Positions 1 through 8,946 of a DNA stretch of 64,000 bases are shown in pieces. Source of the DNA: Lentzea guizhouensis (GTDB taxonomy: Bacteria; Actinomycetota; Actinomycetes; Mycobacteriales; Pseudonocardiaceae); the NCBI RefSeq assembly GCF_001701025.1, contig NZ_CP016793.1, positions 8,866,001 through 8,930,000 of the forward strand, given 5' to 3'. The notes under the pieces are model-generated. The model was not told the DNA's origin and did no database searches. It saw only the letters and a list, made by a program, of their open reading frames with translations. The translations under genes were made by a program, and so were the position numbers. The first letter of the stretch is position 1, and each line of letters begins with the position of its first letter.

Positions 1-1438
1 ACATGGCCTGCTGCCACCCATCCACAAAGGACTCCCGAGCGGCCTCGAGAACCCGCGGGGCATCCGGCCCGGTGACCGACCCGGCGTTCGCCACACCCTC
101 CCGTGCCACGTCCGCGGCCTCCCGCGGCACACCAGCCAGCCGCCCGTCGATCGAGCTGCGGTAACCGGCCGACAGCAGCGCGCCCAGCAGCGCCACGCCC
201 AACGCGGTGCCGAACTCGCGGGTGATGTCGTTCAACGCGGAGGCCACGCCCTGCGAGTCCCGCGGCAACGAGGCGGTGATGGCCTCCGTGGACGGCGTCA
301 TCGACAGCCCCATGCCCACGCCCATGGCGAGCAGACCCGGCAGGATCGACAGGTAGCCGCCCGCCACGGACACGAACAGCCCCATCGACGCCAGCCCGAG
401 CCCGGCCAGCGCGACGCCGGTGGCCATGGTCGCGCGGGGGCCGACGCGGGTGGCCAGCCGGGCCGCCAGACCCGAGGCGACCATCATCATCAGCGCCATC
501 GGCATCATCGCTGCCGTCGACACCAGGCCCGACCAGCCGAGCACCGCCTGGAAGAACGGGAACAGCACCACGCCGATGCCCGCCTGCACGCCGAACACCA
601 CGAGCAACGTCACCGAGCCGCTCGCCAGGCCGCGTTCCCGGAACAGGCGCACGTCCAGCAGCGACGCGTCCCGGCGGCGCAGCTCCCAGGCCACGAAACC
701 GATCGCGGCCACGACTCCGGCCGCGAGGCCGGTCAGCGTCTCGGGTGCGGTCCAGCCGCGTTCCGGGCCCTCCTGCAGCACGAAGATCAGGCCGACGACC
801 GCGACCGCGGAGAGCAGCGCGCCGACGGTGTCGAACGGGTAGGCCGCGCGTTCGCTGGAGTTCGGCACCGACCTCACCGTCAGCACCAGGGCCACGACGA
901 CCAGGGCGATCGGGAGCGCGAACAGCCAGCGCCAGTCCGCCACGTCGACCAGCAGGGCGGACAGGAACATGCCCAGGACGCCGCCGCCTCCCGCGACGCC
1001 CGTCCACACGCCGATCGCCTTGCCGCGCTGGTCCTCCGGGAACGTGGAGGTGATGACGGCCAGGGTGATCGGCATGATCATCGCGGCGCCGACACCGGAC
1101 ACCACGCGGGCCGCGATCATGACCTCGGCGGTCGGGGCGAGGGCGGCGGCGACGTTGGCGAGGCCGAAGATCACGAGGCCCGCGGTCAGCATCGGCTTGC
1201 GGCCCAGGCGGTCGCCGATCGCACCGAGCGGCAGCAGCAACGCGGCCAGGGTGAGGGTGTAGCTGTTGATGACCCACAGGACGGTGCCCAGCGAGGCGCC
1301 GAACTCGACGGCCAGGTGGGTCTGGGCGACGTTCAGGCCGGAGACCGAGGCGATGACGGCCATCAGCGCGACGGAGACGGCGACCAGGACGGCACGCAGC
1401 TGACGTGCGTCCGGTGTGGTGGGTGGGGCGGTGCTCAT
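1..1438 (-). CDS. MFS drug exporter, DHA2 (EmrB/QacA) type, partial
   Basis: Integral membrane proton-driven exporter of the 14-helix DHA2 family. The C-terminal end lies beyond the window. I see about 479 codons from the ATG at 1438, preceded by an AGAGGA ribosome site. The N-terminal cytoplasmic tail is short, followed by dense hydrophobic segments. The major-facilitator motif A is clear as GAIGDRLGRKPM about 70 residues in, and the typical 'VSGVGAAMIMP' motif follows. Family members export drugs, dyes or the host's own antibiotics; the substrate cannot be told from sequence. It lies downstream of, and on the same strand as, the flavoprotein ending at 1726, but a 287-bp repeat-bearing spacer separates them, so co-transcription is uncertain. 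Confidence 0.9.
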   Translation of the reverse strand, partial: MSTAPPTTPDARQLRAVLVAVSVALMAVIASVSGLNVAQTHLAVEFGASLGTVLWVINSYTLTLAALLLPLGAIGDRLGRKPMLTAGLVIFGLANVAAALAPTAEVMIAARVVSGVGAAMIMPITLAVITSTFPEDQRGKAIGVWTGVAGGGGVLGMFLSALLVDVADWRWLFALPIALVVVALVLTVRSVPNSSERAAYPFDTVGALLSAVAVVGLIFVLQEGPERGWTAPETLTGLAAGVVAAIGFVAWELRRRDASLLDVRLFRERGLASGSVTLLVVFGVQAGIGVVLFPFFQAVLGWSGLVSTAAMMPMALMMMVASGLAARLATRVGPRATMATGVALAGLGLASMGLFVSVAGGYLSILPGLLAMGVGMGLSMTPSTEAITASLPRDSQGVASALNDITREFGTALGVALLGALLSAGYRSSIDGRLAGVPREAADVAREGVANAGSVTGPDAPRVLEAARESFVDGWQQAM

Positions 1439-1602
1439 GGGGTCCTCTCGAAGGGCGTGCGACATCGCGGCGCCGGGTGGGCCCGGCGCCGGAAGTGGTG
1501 GGGACAGCGGCGCGCGATCAGCGCCGAACGTGGCGGGGATGGCGGCGCGGGATCGGCGCCGGACGTGGTGAGGCGGCGGCGCGCCAGAACGCGGTGCCGA
1601 CA

Positions 1603-1729
1603 CGGTCAGCAGCGGTCAGGCAGCGCGGTCAGGCAGCGGTCAGGCAGCGCGGTCAGCAGCGCGGTCAGGCAGCGGTCAGGCAGCGCGGTCAGGCAGCGGT
1701 CAGGCAGCGCGGTCAGGCAGCGCGGTCAG
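1603..1729. repeat. GGTCAGGCAGC tandem repeat array
   Basis: About ten direct copies of GGTCAGGCAGC, alternating with a GCGGTCAGGCAGC form so that a 24-bp higher-order period appears. One copy lacks the GGC (GGTCAGCAGC). The last copy contains the TGA stop codon of the flavoprotein gene on the minus strand (1726-1728). The array occupies the spacer between that gene and the MFS exporter. The core GGTCAGGC also forms the unit of the much larger array at 59386-60240. The rest of the spacer (1439-1602) holds further degenerate GGCGGCGCG runs and no gene that I can support. Confidence 0.85.
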
Positions 1730-2694
1730 GCGGCCGCGCGGAGCAGTGCCGCGTCCGTGTCCGCCGTGACCAGCTGAGCGTTGATGTGCGCCCCCGCGAG
1801 CGCCCCGGCCGCGGCCGACGCACCTACCTGCGCGGCCAGGTCGGTGGCGTTGCCCGCCACCCACACCCCCGGCACCTCGGTGGTCCCCGCCATGCCGGAC
1901 ACGAACCGGCGTCCCAGCCCGTCGGGCAGGTCCTCCACCGGCAACCGCAACCCGTCCAGCCCCTCGGCACGGGCCTGCATCCGGGTCACCACCGCGAGAA
2001 CACTCCGTGCGACGAAGGAGCCATCGGCCAATCGCAGACCCGCGACCCCGCCGTCGCCGGCCACGACCTCCTCCACCGGCGTGTCGACGACCCGGATCCC
2101 CCTGGCGGCAAGGCGTTCGCGGGCCTCGGCGTCCAGCGCGATCCCGCGGGTGAAGTAGACGAGGTCGTCGGTCAGCTGCCGGAACAGCAGCGCGTGGTGC
2201 ACGGACGCCGGCCCGGTCGCGAGCACGCCGAGGGCCTCGTCCCGCACCTCCCACCCGTGGCAGTACGGGCAGTGCACGACACCGCGTCCCCAGTGCTCCG
2301 CGAGCCCCGGCACGTCCGGCAGCACGTCCCGCAACCCGGTCGCCACCAGCACCCGCCGCGCCGTGATGGTCCGGCCGTCGGCCAGCGCCACGGTGAACCT
2401 CAGGTCCCCGGCGACGGGCGCGGCCGGGGCAGCCTCGACCACCTCACCGGTCACGACCCGGCCGCCGTACTGGCGCACCTGCTCCCGGCCGCGTTCCAGG
2501 ATCTCCAGCGGGGACATCCCGTCCAGCACGAGGAAGCCGTGCATCGCCTCGGCCGGTGCGTTGCGGGGTGTGCCGCTGTCGACCACGACGACCGAACGGC
2601 GTGAACGGGCGAGCATCAGCGCACCGTTCAGGCCGGCGGCCCCTCCGCCGATGACGACGACGTCCACGGTCCCAGCAGGTACTGCGTCACTCAT
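1726..2694 (-). CDS. Thioredoxin-reductase-like NAD(P)/FAD-dependent oxidoreductase
   Basis: A 322-residue cytoplasmic flavoprotein. The N-terminal FAD-binding dinucleotide fold is plain (VVVIGGGAAGLNGAL, residues about 11-25). A CPYCHGWE motif near the middle is the redox-dithiol region seen in thioredoxin-reductase-like oxidoreductases of actinomycetes, and the C-terminal part carries the 'VWVAGNATD' FAD motif. It probably reduces a disulfide or small electron carrier with NADPH; homologues in biosynthetic clusters make disulfides, so the direction is open. The start at 2694 has a GGAG ribosome site. The C-terminus (ALLRAAA) and stop fall inside the GGTCAGGC repeat array, so the last residues may be repeat-derived. 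Confidence 0.88.
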   Translation of the reverse strand: MSDAVPAGTVDVVVIGGGAAGLNGALMLARSRRSVVVVDSGTPRNAPAEAMHGFLVLDGMSPLEILERGREQVRQYGGRVVTGEVVEAAPAAPVAGDLRFTVALADGRTITARRVLVATGLRDVLPDVPGLAEHWGRGVVHCPYCHGWEVRDEALGVLATGPASVHHALLFRQLTDDLVYFTRGIALDAEARERLAARGIRVVDTPVEEVVAGDGGVAGLRLADGSFVARSVLAVVTRMQARAEGLDGLRLPVEDLPDGLGRRFVSGMAGTTEVPGVWVAGNATDLAAQVGASAAAGALAGAHINAQLVTADTDAALLRAAA

Positions 2695-2818
2695 GGTCAG
2701 CTCCCGGAATCTCGACTGCTGATCCCGACGCTACGAGCGCCATGCCGCAGGAGCACGGACTCTTGCCAAACACGCAAGAAGGTCGATCAGCCCGTTGCCG
2801 GGTGCGCAAACCTGCGGG

Positions 2819-3985
2819 TCACGAGAACTGGGGCGCGACCGGTGCCGCGAGCTGGCCGCCGAGCAACCGGTCATCCACCTGGTCCAGCGCTACCCGCAAC
2901 CCTCCCAAGGCGACTCCCTCGTCGCGCAGGGTCGAAGCGCGCAGTTCCGGCACCCGCAGGCAGTGCTTGGCGAGCTCACGGCGCAACGGCTCCAGGACCA
3001 GGTCCGCCGACCGGGAGAACCCGCCGCCGTACACGACGATCTGCGGGTCGAGGGTCAGCACGAGGGCGGCGACGCCGATGGCCAGGTCGCGGATGTAGCG
3101 CTGCACGGCGGTCTTCGCCGCGCTGTCGCCCTCCCGCGCCGCCCGGAACACCCACGCGGCGGCCTCACCCGGCTTGGCACCCGCCGGCACCCCGGCGCAG
3201 GAGGCGAGGTGCTGCGGCGCGTTGAGCCACCGCACGGCCTTCAAAGCGCCTATTTCACCTGCGGCGCCACCGAAACCGCGGCGCAGCGTGCCGTCGATGA
3301 TCAGGCCCGCACCGGTGCGCAGCCCGGCCAGCAGGTACACGATGTCGTCGGCGTCCTGGGCGACGCCCTTCCACCGTTCGGCGACCGCGGCGAGCTTGCA
3401 GTCGTTCTCCACCTGGATCGGGCAGGTGAACCTGGCCCGCAGGTGCGCGACCGGGTCCGCGGCCACCCACCCCGGCAGCTGGGTGGCGATGCTGGTGCGC
3501 CCGTTCTCGTCGACCGGGCCGGTCACGCCGACGGTGACCGCCCAGACGTCCGCGGCCACCATGCCCGCCTCGCCCAGCACGTCGTCGATCGTCTGGTCGA
3601 CCGACGCGAGCCGCTCGGTGAGACCGGCCTTCGGGTCGACCGGGCGGCGCAGCGAGCCGACCAGGTTGCCCTCCAGGTCGCAGAGCATGACGAGAACCTT
3701 GTGCACGCCGACGACGTCGATGCCGAGCACGTGCCCGGCGCCCGCGCGGAAGAAGCGGTAGCGCCGGGCGGGCCGTCCCACCGTGCTGCTGGCGCCCGGC
3801 TCCTCGACCTCGGCCCAGCCCTCCGCCACCAGCTGCTGCACGAGCACGTCGGCCGCGGGCCGGGAGAGCCCGGTGCGGCCGGCGAGCTCGGTGACGGTCG
3901 AGGGCGGGTTGCCGCGCAGGGCCCACAGAACGGACAGCTGGTTCATCTCCCGCATCCGAGCCAGGTCTGTTCCGCTCTTCGCCAT
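2819..3985 (-). CDS. ROK-family transcriptional regulator
   Basis: A 388-residue sugar-responsive repressor of the ROK/NagC/XylR family. Residues about 12-65 form a winged helix (TELAGRTGLSRPAADVLVQQ is the recognition region); the remainder is the sugar-kinase-like fold with 'GIDVVGVHKVLVML' and a glycine-rich 'GGFGGAAGEIG' segment. I take the ATG at 3985 because GGAGAGG lies 6 nt upstream; a TTG at 4003 is possible but less likely. It is the last gene of a minus-strand run behind the alpha-galactosidase and ABC transporter genes, so it most likely controls that galactoside locus, derepressed by the sugar or its phosphate. Confidence 0.9.
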   Translation of the reverse strand: MAKSGTDLARMREMNQLSVLWALRGNPPSTVTELAGRTGLSRPAADVLVQQLVAEGWAEVEEPGASSTVGRPARRYRFFRAGAGHVLGIDVVGVHKVLVMLCDLEGNLVGSLRRPVDPKAGLTERLASVDQTIDDVLGEAGMVAADVWAVTVGVTGPVDENGRTSIATQLPGWVAADPVAHLRARFTCPIQVENDCKLAAVAERWKGVAQDADDIVYLLAGLRTGAGLIIDGTLRRGFGGAAGEIGALKAVRWLNAPQHLASCAGVPAGAKPGEAAAWVFRAAREGDSAAKTAVQRYIRDLAIGVAALVLTLDPQIVVYGGGFSRSADLVLEPLRRELAKHCLRVPELRASTLRDEGVALGGLRVALDQVDDRLLGGQLAAPVAPQFS

Positions 3986-4003
3986 GCCGTGCCTCTCCGT
4001 CAA

Positions 4004-4062
4004 GCGCGTCGCCGCTCCAGAATAATGCTACGCACTTTACTAACTACGCCCGCATGCTGGAC
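4004..4062 (-). promoter_or_regulatory. AT-richer spacer upstream of ROK gene, candidate operator
   Basis: This 59-bp gap between the alpha-galactosidase stop and the ROK start is strikingly AT-rich for this genome. On the minus strand it reads TTAGTAAAGTGCGTAGCATTA. The AAAGT core recurs in the divergent control region at 8796-8946 (TTGACAAAGTTTCGC), so both could be sites for the ROK repressor. Inference only. Confidence 0.4.
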
Positions 4063-5547
4063 TCAGGTGATCGGGTACAGCTGTCCTGTGTCGTCGACCG
4101 CCGGGCCGAGGTCGACTTCGCGCCCGTCCACCGCGAACCGGTAGCGGCCCAGCTTGCGGACCTCCGGCCGGTGTTCGAGGTAGCGGACCATCGCCTCCAG
4201 CTCGTCGGGACGCAGCCAGCCGGGCGGGTCCGAGACCGCGCGGAAGCCGCAGATGTCGGCCAGGTCGCGCAACCAGCCCTGCTGCTGGTCGGTCAGCAGG
4301 TTGAACCGGCTGCGGAAGTACACGACGTCCGGGTCGACCTCCAGCAGCGGCGAGTGCCACAGCCGGTGCACGGTGTTGACGACCGCGTTGCGCGCCAACG
4401 CGTCCGACGGGTCCTGCGTGGCGTAGTGGTCCCACATCGGGGCGACGTCCGGACCGCTGCGCAGCCCGTCGGCCAGCCCGAGCGAGGGCAGCAACGGCGC
4501 ACCGCTCGCCAGCAGGTAGGCGTCCTCCCCCGCGGCCTCGCGGATCACCCGCAGGCCGGTGCGGTAGACCTCCTCGCGGTCGGCGACCTGCGCACCCGGC
4601 GTGGTGCCCGCCTGCAGGAAGTCGAGCTTGAGGTAGGTGAACCCCCACTCGCGCACCACCCGGTGGACCGTCTCCCGCAGGTGGTCGTGCACCGCGGGCA
4701 GGGTGAGGTCGAGCGCCCAGTACCCGCTCCCCCAGTTGTGCCCCGCGACGACCGGCACGCCGTCGGCGTCGCGCAGCAGGAGCTCCGGCCGTTCGCGCGC
4801 GGTGCGGGAGCCGGGCAGGACGATGAACGGGGCGAGCCACAGGCCGGGGCGCAGGCCCGCGTCGGTGATCCGCCCGGCCAGCGCCCGCATCCCGGCGGGG
4901 AACTTGTGGTTGGCGTGCCAGTCGCCGACCTGCTCCTCCCACCCGTCGTCGATCTGGGCCACGTCGAACGGCAGGCCCCGCAACGCGGTGAGGTCCTCGG
5001 TGAGCTGGTCCTCGGTGATGTTCTCGTAGTAGGCGTACCAGCTGCACCACACGTTGCCCGCCCGCGCGGTGCTCCTGCCGAGCCGGGTGCCGAGCTGGTC
5101 CGCGTAGGCGGCGAAGACCTCGTCCTCGTCGCCGTACGCGAGGAACCACGGCGCCGCCCCGGTTTCGCACCAGCCGACGAGGGTGTCCCGGTCGGCGGCG
5201 AGCCGGGGCACGCCCAGGCCGAGCGACCCGAGGAGCAGCACCCGCCCGTCGGGTCCCTCCAGCGCGGCGACGGCGGACGAGTGGTGCCGGTTCGGGTCGT
5301 CCCACGTCGTGTCGTCGGCGGTGAGCCGCCGCTCCGCACTCGCGATGCGCAACGGGACGTCGGACAGGCGGCGCCACCCGCACGGGCTCCACGAGTTGTG
5401 CCCGTGCCGGTAGAAGAGCGCGTCGCCGAGCCCGTGCAACAGGGCGGCTCGTCCCGGGGGCAGCAGCAGGCCACCGGCGACCGGTTCGGGGGTGCCGTCG
5501 AGCTCGGCGGCGACCTGGTGGCCGCCGACGGTCAGGAGTTGCGCCAT
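4063..5547 (-). CDS. GH36-type alpha-galactosidase
   Basis: A 494-residue cytoplasmic glycoside hydrolase of clan GH-D; no signal peptide is visible. The TIM-barrel contains 'NVWCSWYAYYENIT' and 'DDGWEEQVGDW', then the nucleophile motif KLDFLQAG (Asp about 309) and the acid/base region RSGPDVAPMWDH (Asp about 367). These retain alpha-D-galactosides such as melibiose or raffinose fragments as likely substrates. The ATG at 5547 has a GAGGA ribosome site. It is 28 bp downstream of the solute-binding-protein gene and 59 bp upstream of the ROK gene on the same strand, consistent with uptake followed by intracellular hydrolysis. Confidence 0.9.
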   Translation of the reverse strand: MAQLLTVGGHQVAAELDGTPEPVAGGLLLPPGRAALLHGLGDALFYRHGHNSWSPCGWRRLSDVPLRIASAERRLTADDTTWDDPNRHHSSAVAALEGPDGRVLLLGSLGLGVPRLAADRDTLVGWCETGAAPWFLAYGDEDEVFAAYADQLGTRLGRSTARAGNVWCSWYAYYENITEDQLTEDLTALRGLPFDVAQIDDGWEEQVGDWHANHKFPAGMRALAGRITDAGLRPGLWLAPFIVLPGSRTARERPELLLRDADGVPVVAGHNWGSGYWALDLTLPAVHDHLRETVHRVVREWGFTYLKLDFLQAGTTPGAQVADREEVYRTGLRVIREAAGEDAYLLASGAPLLPSLGLADGLRSGPDVAPMWDHYATQDPSDALARNAVVNTVHRLWHSPLLEVDPDVVYFRSRFNLLTDQQQGWLRDLADICGFRAVSDPPGWLRPDELEAMVRYLEHRPEVRKLGRYRFAVDGREVDLGPAVDDTGQLYPIT

Positions 5548-5575
5548 GGGTGTCCTCAGCTGGAGATCGGGCCGG

Positions 5576-6916
5576 CTACTTGAAGAGGGCGTTGACCTTG
5601 GTGTTGGCGTCCTTCAACACGTCCTCGGTCTTGGCGGTGCCGAGGACCGCCGACTGGATGGCGTCCTGGACGGTGGTGTTGATCTCGGTGCCGTGCTCGG
5701 TGACGGGCAGCAGGAAGGTGTCCCTCTTCGCGGCGTCGGTGAACGCGTGCACGTCCCGGCCCTGCTGCTTGTGGGTCTCGGCCACCGCGTCGCTGGCGCT
5801 GGAGATGGCGGGGAACACGACGGCGCGCTTGGCGACGCGGTTCTGGCAGTCGGGCGAGGCCAGGAACTTGACCCACTTCCAGGCCTGTTCCGGGTGCTCG
5901 GTGCCGGCCCAGATCGCGTCGGTCAGGCCGTTGATGGGGCTGCGGCGTCCCGCCGGTCCGGCCGGCAGCGGGGAGAAGGCGAACTTGCCCTTCACCTTGT
6001 CGTCGGTGAACGTCAGGATCGTCCACGAGCCGGTGATCTGCATCGCGCCCTTGCCCGCGATGAGCAGCTCGGAGTTGGCGACGGAGGACTGCTGGTCGAA
6101 GCGCGGCGCGTAGCCCTTGTCGATCAGGCGCTTGAACCAGGAGATGGTCTCGGCGAGCTTGGGGTCGTCGTAGCGGTACCGCGTGCCCCAGGGGTTCTTG
6201 TCGAGGTAGGTGAACCCGTTGGCGGCGGCGAGGACGCCCCAGCCGTTCTGGCCCTGCGCGCCGTCGGCCCACTCCGGCAGGAACCCGTAGACCTTCACCC
6301 GGTTCTTGTCGAACGCGGGGTCGAGACCGTTGCGCCCCTGCTCGTCGACCGTGGCCTTGGCGATCACCTGTTCGAACGTGCCGCCGTCCGACGGGTTCCA
6401 GGTGAGGTTCTCCAGCTGGGCCGCGTCGACGCCCTGCTTGCCGAGCAGCTCGGTGTTGTACACCACCGCCATCGTGTCCCAGTCCTTCGGCAGCCCGTAG
6501 CGCTTGCCGTCCTTGACCCACACGTCGGTGAGGCCGGACTGGTAGGACTTCAGGTCGACGTTGTCGCGCTTCACGAACGGTTCGACGTCCAGCAGCTGGT
6601 TCTTGGTGGCGAACTGCGGGTAGTAGGTGCTCTGGTTGGTCCACACGTCCGGCGCGTCACCCGAGGCGAGCTGGGTGGTGAGGTTCTGCCAGTACTGGAC
6701 CCAGGCCGTCTGCGTGATCTTGATGGTGATGTCCGGGTTGGCGGCGTGGAAGACGTCCGCGCACTCCTGGTAGGCGGGCAGCTGCCGGTCGTCCCACAGC
6801 CAGTAGTCCACGGTGGTCTGACCGTCGGCGCCGCTGCCACCACCGCAGGCGGCCAGCGTTCCGGTGAGGGCCAGCGACAGCAGGAGGGCGCCGGTGCGCC
6901 GGTGGGGTGTTCGCAT
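5576..6916 (-). CDS. ABC sugar transporter, solute-binding lipoprotein
   Basis: A family 1 extracellular sugar-binding protein of about 446 residues. The N-terminus (MRTPHRRTGALLLSLALTG) ends in a lipobox LAACGG, so it should be lipid-anchored at the outer face of the membrane. 'WLWDDRQLPAYQECADVFH' and 'GKGAMQITGSWTI' are typical of the fold. I choose the ATG at 6916, not an upstream in-frame start at 6943, because the signal sequence begins there. It sits directly behind the two permease genes and ahead of the alpha-galactosidase, so an alpha-galactoside is the likely ligand. No ATPase gene is present; a shared MsiK-type ATPase elsewhere is expected. Confidence 0.92.
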   Translation of the reverse strand: MRTPHRRTGALLLSLALTGTLAACGGGSGADGQTTVDYWLWDDRQLPAYQECADVFHAANPDITIKITQTAWVQYWQNLTTQLASGDAPDVWTNQSTYYPQFATKNQLLDVEPFVKRDNVDLKSYQSGLTDVWVKDGKRYGLPKDWDTMAVVYNTELLGKQGVDAAQLENLTWNPSDGGTFEQVIAKATVDEQGRNGLDPAFDKNRVKVYGFLPEWADGAQGQNGWGVLAAANGFTYLDKNPWGTRYRYDDPKLAETISWFKRLIDKGYAPRFDQQSSVANSELLIAGKGAMQITGSWTILTFTDDKVKGKFAFSPLPAGPAGRRSPINGLTDAIWAGTEHPEQAWKWVKFLASPDCQNRVAKRAVVFPAISSASDAVAETHKQQGRDVHAFTDAAKRDTFLLPVTEHGTEINTTVQDAIQSAVLGTAKTEDVLKDANTKVNALFK

Positions 6917-6939
6917 GGGATTGCCTCTCAGACAGGGGC

Positions 6940-7824
6940 TCACTTGATGCCGGTGAAGTTCAGGGACTCGACCAGGCGGCGGCCGAGGAAGACCAGGAGC
7001 GCGAGCACGGGCAGCACGGTCAACGTCGAACCGGCCATCAGACCGGTCCAGTCGGGCTGGGTGTTGGGCGACTGCTGCTGGAAGATCCCGAGCGCGACGG
7101 TCAGCACCCTGGTCTCCTCATCACGGCCGGTCAGCAACGGCCACAGGAAGTCCTTCCACGACCACACCGCGGTGGTCAGCCCGATGGTGATCAGCGGGCC
7201 GCGGCTCATCGGCAGCACGACACGCCAGAACATGCCCCAGCCGCTCACCCCGTCCAGCGTGGCCGCTTCTTCGACCTCGCGCGGGATCGACAGGAAGAAC
7301 TGGCGCAGGAAGAACACCGCGAACGGCGTCATCAGCACGCTCGGCGCGACCATGCCCGCGAACGTGTTGAGCCAGCCGAGGTTCTTCACCAGCACGAAGT
7401 TCGGCAGCAGGGTGAAGATCGGCGGCACCATGAGCGCCGCGATCAGCACGCCGAAGACGACGTCCCTGCCGGGGAAGCGGAGCCGGGCGAACGCGTAGCC
7501 GGCCATCGCGCAGCACTGCGTCTGGATGACGGTGATCAGTCCGCAGTAGACGAACGAGTTGAGCAGGTAGCGCAGGAAGTCGACCTGGGCACCGGAGCCA
7601 CCGGCCTCCCGCGCCTCCTCCCGGCTCGTCAGGCCCAGCACCCGCAGGAAGTTGATCGCCGTCGGGCGCTCCGGCAGCAGGCCGGCGGCGTCGGTGTAGA
7701 TGTCGGCGGCGGGCGTGAGCGCGGTGCGGACCATCCAGTAGAACGGGAAGACCGTCGCCGCCACCGCGACGACCAGCAACGCCCAGGCGGCGATCCGGCC
7801 CGGCGAGAACCCGGTGCGTGTCAT
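6940..7824 (-). CDS. ABC sugar transporter permease (MalG type)
   Basis: A 294-residue inner-membrane permease with six predicted helices. The first helix follows a short cytoplasmic tail (AWALLVVAVAATVFPFYWM). The EAA loop that contacts the ATPase is visible as 'EVEEAATLDGVSGWGMFWR'. The ATG at 7824 sits 11 bp after the stop of the upstream permease gene; a longer in-frame reading upstream is only run-through. It partners the MalF-type permease at 7836-8795 and the binding protein at 5576-6916. Confidence 0.92.
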   Translation of the reverse strand: MTRTGFSPGRIAAWALLVVAVAATVFPFYWMVRTALTPAADIYTDAAGLLPERPTAINFLRVLGLTSREEAREAGGSGAQVDFLRYLLNSFVYCGLITVIQTQCCAMAGYAFARLRFPGRDVVFGVLIAALMVPPIFTLLPNFVLVKNLGWLNTFAGMVAPSVLMTPFAVFFLRQFFLSIPREVEEAATLDGVSGWGMFWRVVLPMSRGPLITIGLTTAVWSWKDFLWPLLTGRDEETRVLTVALGIFQQQSPNTQPDWTGLMAGSTLTVLPVLALLVFLGRRLVESLNFTGIK

Positions 7825-7835
7825 GAGCACTCTCC

Positions 7836-8795
7836 TCAGGCCAGGTCCGAGCGGGACGCACGCAGCAGCCGCATCTGCACGACCGTCAGCACCCCGAGCA
7901 ACAAGGCGAGCACGACGGCGATGGCCGAGGCGTAGCCCATGCGGAAGTTCGTGAACGCCTGTTCGTAGATGTAGTAGTAGATGACCCTGGTGACGCCGGC
8001 CGGGGCGTTCCTGATGGTCACCGCGACGGTGTCGAAGATCTGGAACGAGCCGATCAGCGAGACGACCAGAACCAGGGCCAGCACCGGGCGCAGCAGCGGC
8101 AGGGTGATGCGGGTGAACATCCGCCACTCGCCGGCACCGTCCAAAGAGGCACTTTCGTACAGGTGCCGGGGTATCTGCAGCATGCCCGCGTAGAGCAGCA
8201 GTGCCGTGTACCCGGTGTAGGCCCAGGTGTTGATCCCGGCGATGGTCGGCATCGCCCAGTCCGGCGAGGTGAGGAACCCGGTGGTGCCCAGCCCGACCGC
8301 GCGCAGGGCGTGGTTGACGAAGCCGAGGTTGGCGTCGAGCATCCACATCCACAGCAGGCCGACGGTGACGTTGGGAACCAGCCACGGCACCAGCAGCATC
8401 GCGCGCATCGCCATCGACTGGGTCAGCCGGTGCATCAACGTGGCCAGCGCCAGTGCCAGCACGGTCTGCGACACGATGTTGAGCACGACGTAGTAGCCGG
8501 TGACCTTGAGCGCGTTCCAGAACCTGTCGTCGTCGACCAGCTCGCGGTAGTTCTCCACGCCGACGAAGTTCGGCTCGCTCAGCATGCCGTAGTCGGTGAG
8601 CGAGTAGTAGACGCCCAGGGCCGTCGGGTACACGTAGAACACCGCGAAGCCCACCAGCACCGGAGCCAGGAACAGCCACGCCACCCCGCGGTCGTCGCGT
8701 CGTCGCGGTGGTACGCCGCCGCCGGCGTCCGCACGCGGCACCGTCGTGCGGTCGTCGCGTCGTCGCGGCGCTGCGACGACCTTGCTGGCTGCCAT
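7836..8795 (-). CDS. ABC sugar transporter permease (MalF type)
   Basis: A 319-residue permease and first gene of the minus-strand transporter operon. After a basic cytoplasmic tail, helices begin at 'WLFLAPVLVGFAVFYVYP', and the EAA loop reads 'HLYESASLDGAGEWRMF'. The tail contains an internal duplication: PRRRDDR occurs twice, 20 residues apart, because a 21-bp sequence (8688-8708) is repeated exactly 60 bp away (8748-8768). Homologous tails usually vary, so function need not be affected. The promoter must lie in 8796-8946. Confidence 0.92.
   Translation of the reverse strand: MAASKVVAAPRRRDDRTTVPRADAGGGVPPRRRDDRGVAWLFLAPVLVGFAVFYVYPTALGVYYSLTDYGMLSEPNFVGVENYRELVDDDRFWNALKVTGYYVVLNIVSQTVLALALATLMHRLTQSMAMRAMLLVPWLVPNVTVGLLWMWMLDANLGFVNHALRAVGLGTTGFLTSPDWAMPTIAGINTWAYTGYTALLLYAGMLQIPRHLYESASLDGAGEWRMFTRITLPLLRPVLALVLVVSLIGSFQIFDTVAVTIRNAPAGVTRVIYYYIYEQAFTNFRMGYASAIAVVLALLLGVLTVVQMRLLRASRSDLA
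8688..8768. repeat. 60-bp-spaced 21-bp direct repeat inside permease gene
   Basis: GCGGTCGTCGCGTCGTCGCG plus one G occurs at 8688-8708 and again at 8748-8768. The spacing is a multiple of three, so the reading frame is kept and 20 residues are duplicated in the cytoplasmic tail. Confidence 0.8.
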
Positions 8796-8946
8796 GCGCG
8801 CCTCCGTGTCGAGACTCCGTGCCGCACCTCTTGCCAGTGGGGCCGTCGTTGCTACATATTGATGAGGAATAGCGAAACTTTGTCAATCCTGACGCGTAAC
8901 TATTTGGTCCCCGGCACCTCTCCTCGACGAAGACGGAGGTCGCTCC
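8796..8946. promoter_or_regulatory. Divergent control region of the galactoside locus
   Basis: This 151-bp region separates the transporter operon (minus) from the DUF4832-like gene (plus). On the minus strand a consensus -35 hexamer TTGACA (8881-8886) is followed by AT-rich sequence containing AATATG and TATGTA, which could supply a -10. The near-palindrome GCGAAACTTTGTC (8872-8884) overlaps the -35 and shares AAAGT with the region in front of the ROK gene, suggesting a repressor site. The plus-strand gene has its own GGAGG ribosome site just before 8947. Confidence 0.5.
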
